From Polyangiaceae bacterium (lineage in GTDB: Bacteria; Myxococcota_A; Polyangia; Polyangiales; Polyangiaceae): 46,857 bases of DNA. The DNA lies in assembly GCA_016929495.1 (NCBI GenBank), contig JAFGIS010000171.1:1-46857 (forward strand), in the 5' to 3' direction. The notes below the pieces were generated by a model. That model was given only the letters and a program-made list of their open reading frames with translations. It was not told the origin of the DNA and searched no databases. The position numbers and the translations under genes are program-made. This document shows, piece after piece, positions 43,070 through 46,857 of the stretch (position 1 is its first letter; every line of letters begins with the position of its first letter).

Positions 43070-44623
43070 TCAGAGGTTCTCGATTCTCCTGTACTTGGGG
43101 ACCAAGATCTTCATCACGGTCCAGGCCACGAGGTAGGCCACGGCGCACACGGCGAACATGATGGAGTACGCTGTCTTCATCTCGCCCTGCACGATCGCCG
43201 CCTGCATCTGCTGTAGCGCGGCTAACGCGTCCGGGTTGATCGCCTGCAGCTGGGTCACGATCTCCTTCGGCAGGCTGCCCAGCTCGACCCGATTCAAGTC
43301 GACCGGGATGCCGTGTCTGTTCTGCAACTCGAGCGCCAGTATTTGACTCAGGTAGTCGCCCGACGCGCCGGTCTTGGCTTGGGCCCAGGCCTTGGCGATG
43401 CCATCCGAGCGGTACGCGTCGAACAGCCAGCCACCCGCCTTGTTGATCAGGATCCCTCCAAGCCCGCCGAACATGCCGCCCATACCGGTGACCGACGCCA
43501 CCGCCTTCTTGGGGAACATGTCCGAGACCGTGGTGAAGATGTTGGCAGACCATGCCTGGTGGGCGGACGCCCCGATGCCGATCAGGACAACGGGGACCCA
43601 GAAGCTGATGTCCCCGAGAGGCTGAGCAAGCAGGACGACGAGCGGGAAGAAGGCGATGGTCAACATCGCCCGCATGCGACCGCCGTAGGGATCGTATCCC
43701 TTGTTGATGAAGTACATCGGAAACCATCCACCCCCGACGCTGCCGACGCAGGTCATCGTGTACAGGACGGCCAGCGGAATCGCGACTTGGGTGCCCGTCA
43801 TCCCATACTGCGCCTTCAAGTAGGCAGGCAGCCAAAAGAGGAAGAACCACCAGACGCCGTCGGTCATGAACTTGCCGAAGGCGAAGGCCCAAGTCTGACG
43901 GTAGCCGAGCAGCCGGCCCCAGTTGATGTACCACGGCCGCTTGGGCCCTTCCGTCGCCTTGGGGGCTGCAGTCGGCTCTTCTTCCGCATCGCTGTGGATG
44001 TGGGCGAATTCGGCCTTGCCCAGTCGCTTCTGCTTGGATGGCGTTTCGTACAGCCAGAACCAGAAGATGAGCCACGCGAACCCGATGGCGCCCACGATGA
44101 CGAACGCGCCTTGCCAGCCCCACTCACGGGCGAGCCACGGGACGGTCACGGGGGCCAGAATCGCGCCGACGTTGGCGCCCGAATTGAAGATGCCCGTGGC
44201 GAGCGCGCGTTCCTTCTTGGGGAACCACTCCGCGGTGGTCTTGATGGCGGCCGGGAAGTTGCCCGCCTCGCCGAATCCGAGCACCCCGCGCGCGAACATG
44301 AACCCGCCCGTACCCCGGGCAAAAGCGTGGATCACGGCTCCCACGGACCAGACGATCAGCGACCAAGCGTAGCCCGCCTTCGTGCCCAACCAGTCCACGA
44401 TGCGACCGGCGAACAACAGCGAGACGGCGTAGACCACCTGGAACACCACGACGATGTTCGCGTAGTCCGTATCGCTCCAGTTGAATTCGACCTCCAGGTC
44501 TCCCTTGAGCAGACTCAGGACCTGGCGGTCCAGGTAGTTGACGGTCGTGGCGAAGAACAGGAGCGCACAGATGGTCCACCGGTATCTGCCGACTCTTTCG
44601 CTAATCTGGTTCAGCTTGGTCAT
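43070..44623 (-). CDS. MFS transporter of the hexuronate (ExuT/anion:cation symporter) type
   Basis: 517 residues from ATG 44623, with AGGGG eight bases upstream. Twelve membrane segments in two halves. N-terminal NYLDRQVLSLL and RIVDWLGTKAGYAW (MFS signature after TM2) and FGEAGNFPAAIKTTAEWFPKKERALATGIFNSGANVGA are hallmark sequences of the ACS family (ExuT, GudP, DgoT). The second half has MFPKKAVASVTGMGGMFGG. Residues ~415-470 form an unusual extra loop of about 70 residues before the last helix. It likely imports hexuronate or aldonate with H+. Same strand and downstream of the KDG kinase and LarA-like genes, so a sugar-acid catabolic operon. Confidence 0.9.
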   Translation of the reverse strand: MTKLNQISERVGRYRWTICALLFFATTVNYLDRQVLSLLKGDLEVEFNWSDTDYANIVVVFQVVYAVSLLFAGRIVDWLGTKAGYAWSLIVWSVGAVIHAFARGTGGFMFARGVLGFGEAGNFPAAIKTTAEWFPKKERALATGIFNSGANVGAILAPVTVPWLAREWGWQGAFVIVGAIGFAWLIFWFWLYETPSKQKRLGKAEFAHIHSDAEEEPTAAPKATEGPKRPWYINWGRLLGYRQTWAFAFGKFMTDGVWWFFLFWLPAYLKAQYGMTGTQVAIPLAVLYTMTCVGSVGGGWFPMYFINKGYDPYGGRMRAMLTIAFFPLVVLLAQPLGDISFWVPVVLIGIGASAHQAWSANIFTTVSDMFPKKAVASVTGMGGMFGGLGGILINKAGGWLFDAYRSDGIAKAWAQAKTGASGDYLSQILALELQNRHGIPVDLNRVELGSLPKEIVTQLQAINPDALAALQQMQAAIVQGEMKTAYSIMFAVCAVAYLVAWTVMKILVPKYRRIENL

Positions 44624-44639
44624 CGTCAGCCCCTAGAGC

Positions 44640-44662
44640 AGCGTTCCGTTTGGGGGAACGCT
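44640..44662 (-). promoter_or_regulatory. Stem-loop just upstream of the transporter start
   Basis: AGCGTTCC-GTTTGGG-GGAACGCT, an 8-bp perfect stem with 7-base loop, ending 17 bases before the ATG at 44623 in the transcribed sense. It could influence translation of the transporter relative to the kinase. Confidence 0.4.
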
Positions 44663-44698
44663 ACCAGACAATGGCGCCGAGCGGGTGGGAATCGGCGA

Positions 44699-44723
44699 AG
44701 CACGAGCCCAGAGGGCTCGTGCT
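44699..44723 (-). promoter_or_regulatory. Eleven-bp perfect stem-loop at the end of the kinase gene
   Basis: AGCACGAGCCC-AGA-GGGCTCGTGCT. The stem overlaps the kinase stop codon. No T-run follows, so more likely an RNA-stabilising or partially terminating element within the operon than a full terminator. Confidence 0.5.
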
Positions 44724-45804
44724 AGCGCTGAATGCGCGCGGAGCCGCCGCTGGCGAAGGCCTTGACCTGCTCCAGCGTCACCATGGTGGTGTCCCCCGGG
44801 GTCGTGGTGAGCAGCGCGCCGTGCGCCCAGCCGAGCCTGAGCGCCTCCTCGGGAGACTCGCCTGCGAGCAGTCCATAGAAGAGGCCGCTGGCAAACCCGT
44901 CGCCGCCGCCCACGCGGTCGTAGACGTCGAGCTCACAGGTGGGCGAGACGTAGGTCTTGCCGGTCACCCAGGCCACCGCGCCCCAGGTATGGCGCTGGGT
45001 CGAGTGAACCTCGCGCAGCGTCGTAGCCACGACCTTCACCTTGGGGAACTTGGCGGTGACCTTCTCGATCATGGAGAAGAACGCGCTCGGATCGAGCTTG
45101 GACGCCTTGTCGACGTCCTGCCCGGCCATGCCGAGGCCCTTCTGGAGATCCTCTTCGTTGCCCACCAGCACGTCGGCGTTTTGTACGATGCGCGAAATCA
45201 CGTCGGCCGCCCTGCCTTGGCCGCCCCACAGGCTCCACAGCTTCTCGCGGTAGTTGAGATCGAAGCTGCAGATGGCGCCGGCCTGCCTGGCGGCCTTCAT
45301 TCCTTCGATGATGACCTCGCCGGTCGTCTCCGACAGGGCGGCGAAGATGCCGCCGCTGTGCAGCCAGCGGATGCCGTTCTTGAAGATGGCGCCCCAGTCG
45401 AAGTCACCCGGCTTGAGCTGGGCGCCGGCCTCGTTGCAGCGATTGTAGAAAACCACCGGCGCGCGCACGCCCTGGCCGTGGTCGCTGTACACGGTCGCCA
45501 TGTTGGGGCCGGTAACTCCGTTGTGCTCGAAGCGTTTGTAGAACGGGGTCACGCCCATCGCCCGCACCCGTTCGTGGATCATGTCGCCGATGGGGTAGTC
45601 CACCATCGCGGTCGCGATGCCGGTGCTCATGCGGAAGCAGTCGGCCAGATTCGCGGCCACGTTGAACTCGCCGCCGCTCACGTGGATCTGGCAGCTGTTC
45701 GCTTTGCGCCACGGAACGACGCCAGGATCGAGGCGGTGCACGAGCGCACCGACGGACACGAAGTCGAGGCCGCCCGAGGCAGCCATGGTGAGACCGCTAC
45801 TCAT
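44722..45804 (-). CDS. kdgK: PfkB-family 2-keto-3-deoxygluconate kinase
   Basis: 360 residues from ATG 45804, overlapping the stop of the upstream gene by 8 bases. PfkB fold: VSGGEFNVAANLADCF (N-terminal signature), SFDLNYREKLW after the central sheet, GNEEDLQKGLG, then DRVGGGDGFASGL at 296-308 with catalytic Asp302 and anion-hole glycines. The long YFKRFEHNG-x-TGPNMATVYS lid segment is like KdgK/sugar-acid kinases of planctomycetes and Bacteroidetes. It phosphorylates 2-keto-3-deoxy-D-gluconate to KDPG for the Entner-Doudoroff aldolase. Substrate inferred from family and from the neighbouring hexuronate-type transporter. Confidence 0.85.
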   Translation of the reverse strand: MSSGLTMAASGGLDFVSVGALVHRLDPGVVPWRKANSCQIHVSGGEFNVAANLADCFRMSTGIATAMVDYPIGDMIHERVRAMGVTPFYKRFEHNGVTGPNMATVYSDHGQGVRAPVVFYNRCNEAGAQLKPGDFDWGAIFKNGIRWLHSGGIFAALSETTGEVIIEGMKAARQAGAICSFDLNYREKLWSLWGGQGRAADVISRIVQNADVLVGNEEDLQKGLGMAGQDVDKASKLDPSAFFSMIEKVTAKFPKVKVVATTLREVHSTQRHTWGAVAWVTGKTYVSPTCELDVYDRVGGGDGFASGLFYGLLAGESPEEALRLGWAHGALLTTTPGDTTMVTLEQVKAFASGGSARIQR

Positions 45805-46857
45805 CGGAATCCGAGCTCCTTGCTTGTTCTTTCAGTCGATAGAGAACCTGCCCCGCCTCCTCGACCACCAAGGTGTCTTCGTCTTCGTTCCAGCGTTCGA
45901 TATCGATCGCACGGAGATCCCGGTGGGAGAGGTTCAGCGCCTCACACTCGGACCGTGGGATGCTGGTCGCCAGGGTCACGGTCACGCGCGGGTGCTCGAC
46001 GCCGCCCTCGAAGGTGCCGATGCCCTTCACGTTGGTCGAGTGAGCCAAGATCAGCTTCGGTTCGTGCGCGAAGCGATCCCACTGCTTGACGAAGTAGTCG
46101 CGCACGTGGTAGCCGATGCGAGCTATGTCTCTGCCGTGCATGAAGGACACGGCCTTGACGTGCGGTCCGTGGATGACCAGCTCGCCGCCGTCGGCGACGA
46201 TCGGCTCGAGCTTGTACATCGCCTTGCCCGCGACCCATACCTCCTCGTAGATGGGCGGAGTCAGGCCGAGCACGCGCTGGACGGGCTTCTCGAGGTACCT
46301 GATGTGCAGCTGCGCCGAGTAGTCGGCTGCCTTCGACCAGGCCTGTTCGGGCGCGCCGGCGAACAGGCAGGCCAACTGGTGATGGTCGTCGACAGCGAAG
46401 GCGAAGCAGGTGCGCGGCACCGACAGGAACTGCACCGCGCGATCGATGACCTCGCGCGTTGGCGTGTGCTTGACCCCGTTGATGACGGGGTTGGTGAGCA
46501 CCGCGGCCAGCCAGTGGAACTTCTCGACCAGCTCGAGACCGGCGATGCCGGGGAAGAAGTACTTGTTGCCACCGGCGAAGCCCATCGCCTCGTGCGGAAC
46601 CACCGGTGAGACGATGAGGATATGGTCGTACCGGGTGGCCCTTCTGTTGATGGTGATCGGGATGTCCTGGGAGAACAGCCCCTGTGTGAGCTCCGCCACT
46701 TCGTCGCCGCGCAGCGTGCCCAGCGAGACCAGCTCGTCCCGCTTGTGGTGCTCGTGGTTGAACAAACGCACCCGGGCGTACTTCTGCCGGTGCTCTGACG
46801 CGGTCAGGCCGACGTGGCGGTAGAGCCGATCGGGATCCATGGCCGCGTGGGTGCCGG
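45797..46857 (-). CDS. LarA-family (DUF2088) nickel-pincer racemase/epimerase homologue, 5' end outside window
   Basis: At least 353 residues are visible. The frame is open to the window end, and the ATG at 46840 is preceded by codons for GTHAA, matching the GTHR-P motif of LarA, so the true start lies outside. LarA features seen: GTHAAMDPDRLYRHVG, VSPVVPHEAMGFAGGNKYFFPGIAG (Gly-Gly-x-Lys with the residues that bind the nickel-pincer cofactor in LarA), KFHW, TPTREVIDRAVQFL. Known homologues racemise lactate, malate or other 2-hydroxyacids, or epimerise gluconate. Here, beside KDG kinase and a hexuronate-type transporter, an aldonate or uronate epimerase is inferred. lar cofactor genes are not in the window. 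Confidence 0.82.
   Translation of the reverse strand, partial: GTHAAMDPDRLYRHVGLTASEHRQKYARVRLFNHEHHKRDELVSLGTLRGDEVAELTQGLFSQDIPITINRRATRYDHILIVSPVVPHEAMGFAGGNKYFFPGIAGLELVEKFHWLAAVLTNPVINGVKHTPTREVIDRAVQFLSVPRTCFAFAVDDHHQLACLFAGAPEQAWSKAADYSAQLHIRYLEKPVQRVLGLTPPIYEEVWVAGKAMYKLEPIVADGGELVIHGPHVKAVSFMHGRDIARIGYHVRDYFVKQWDRFAHEPKLILAHSTNVKGIGTFEGGVEHPRVTVTLATSIPRSECEALNLSHRDLRAIDIERWNEDEDTLVVEEAGQVLYRLKEQARSSDSDE

Noticed and set aside
42927..44123. Long minus-strand frame of 398 codons inside the transporter gene
   Set aside because: It is in a different frame from the MFS protein, Arg/Gly/His-rich and without motifs; the MFS frame has twelve membrane segments and family signatures. It is a shadow of high-GC coding DNA.
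44650..46089. Plus-strand open frame of 479 codons across the KDG kinase and LarA-like genes
   Set aside because: Antisense to two recognised genes, composition typical of the reverse complement of high-GC codons (Ala/Val/Asp/His/Glu), no domain recognised.

Overview
This is high-GC DNA that looks like chromosome from a member of the Myxococcota, probably a Polyangia/Sorangiineae-like soil or environmental lineage. The main reasons are three secreted proteins ending in the myxobacterial C-terminal sorting tripartite tail (Gly-Cys-x-Cys, one hydrophobic helix, Arg cluster; the MYXO-CTERM type), long Gly/Ala/Ser/Thr-rich linkers, many lipoproteins, Cys-rich repeat proteins and a CsgA-like short-chain dehydrogenase. 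I see no tRNA, rRNA, CRISPR array, phage or intact insertion sequence. Assignment to a genus is not possible from the sequence alone.

Layout. 49-5832: a secreted beta-helix protein (MYXO-CTERM), a C-terminal scrap of a family 8 glycoside hydrolase, an exported putative Cys/His hydrolase, a scrap of an arsenite methyltransferase and two small lipoproteins. 5947-8424: a C-type-lectin-domain protein and a HEAT-repeat gene with two frameshifts. 8448-11935: a radical SAM enzyme fused to a family 2 glycosyltransferase, translationally coupled (ATGA) to a lipoprotein. It is separated from the next, divergent block by six RTCAC units spaced exactly 11 bp apart. 12163-25436: an envelope/surface block with mirror-like content. 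On the plus strand are a double-parvulin lipoprotein, a membrane-anchored protein of repeated carboxypeptidase-regulatory-like domains, a small Tyr/Trp-rich secreted protein, a beta-sandwich protein and a GT-C type membrane glycosyltransferase. On the minus strand, convergent with it, are an OmpR-type regulator, a second repeated-domain protein and two paralogous GT-C glycosyltransferases. The two convergent glycosyltransferase genes overlap by 327 bp.

25717-29112: ordinary metabolic genes (SAM methyltransferase, zinc alcohol dehydrogenase, NmrA-like NAD(P)-binding protein), followed by a perfect 24-bp palindrome. 29644-37273: a leucine-rich-repeat protein, two tandem duplicated Cys-rich repeat lipoproteins whose upstream DNA is duplicated too, and two MYXO-CTERM proteins (a polysaccharide-lyase-like protein and a CAP/SCP-domain protein). 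37318-42616: CsgA-like SDR, TolB-like beta-propeller lipoprotein, a GH11 xylanase-like lipoprotein whose nucleophile position reads Asp, and a DEAD-box helicase. 43070-46857: a sugar-acid operon on the minus strand, in transcription order a LarA-family racemase/epimerase (cut by the window end), 2-keto-3-deoxygluconate kinase and a hexuronate-type MFS transporter.

The least ordinary parts are the radical SAM-GT2 fusion with its 11-bp phased repeat array, the symmetric glycosyltransferase/repeat-domain block beside it, and the duplicated Cys-rich lipoprotein pair. All function statements are from motif recognition by eye; no database search was run.
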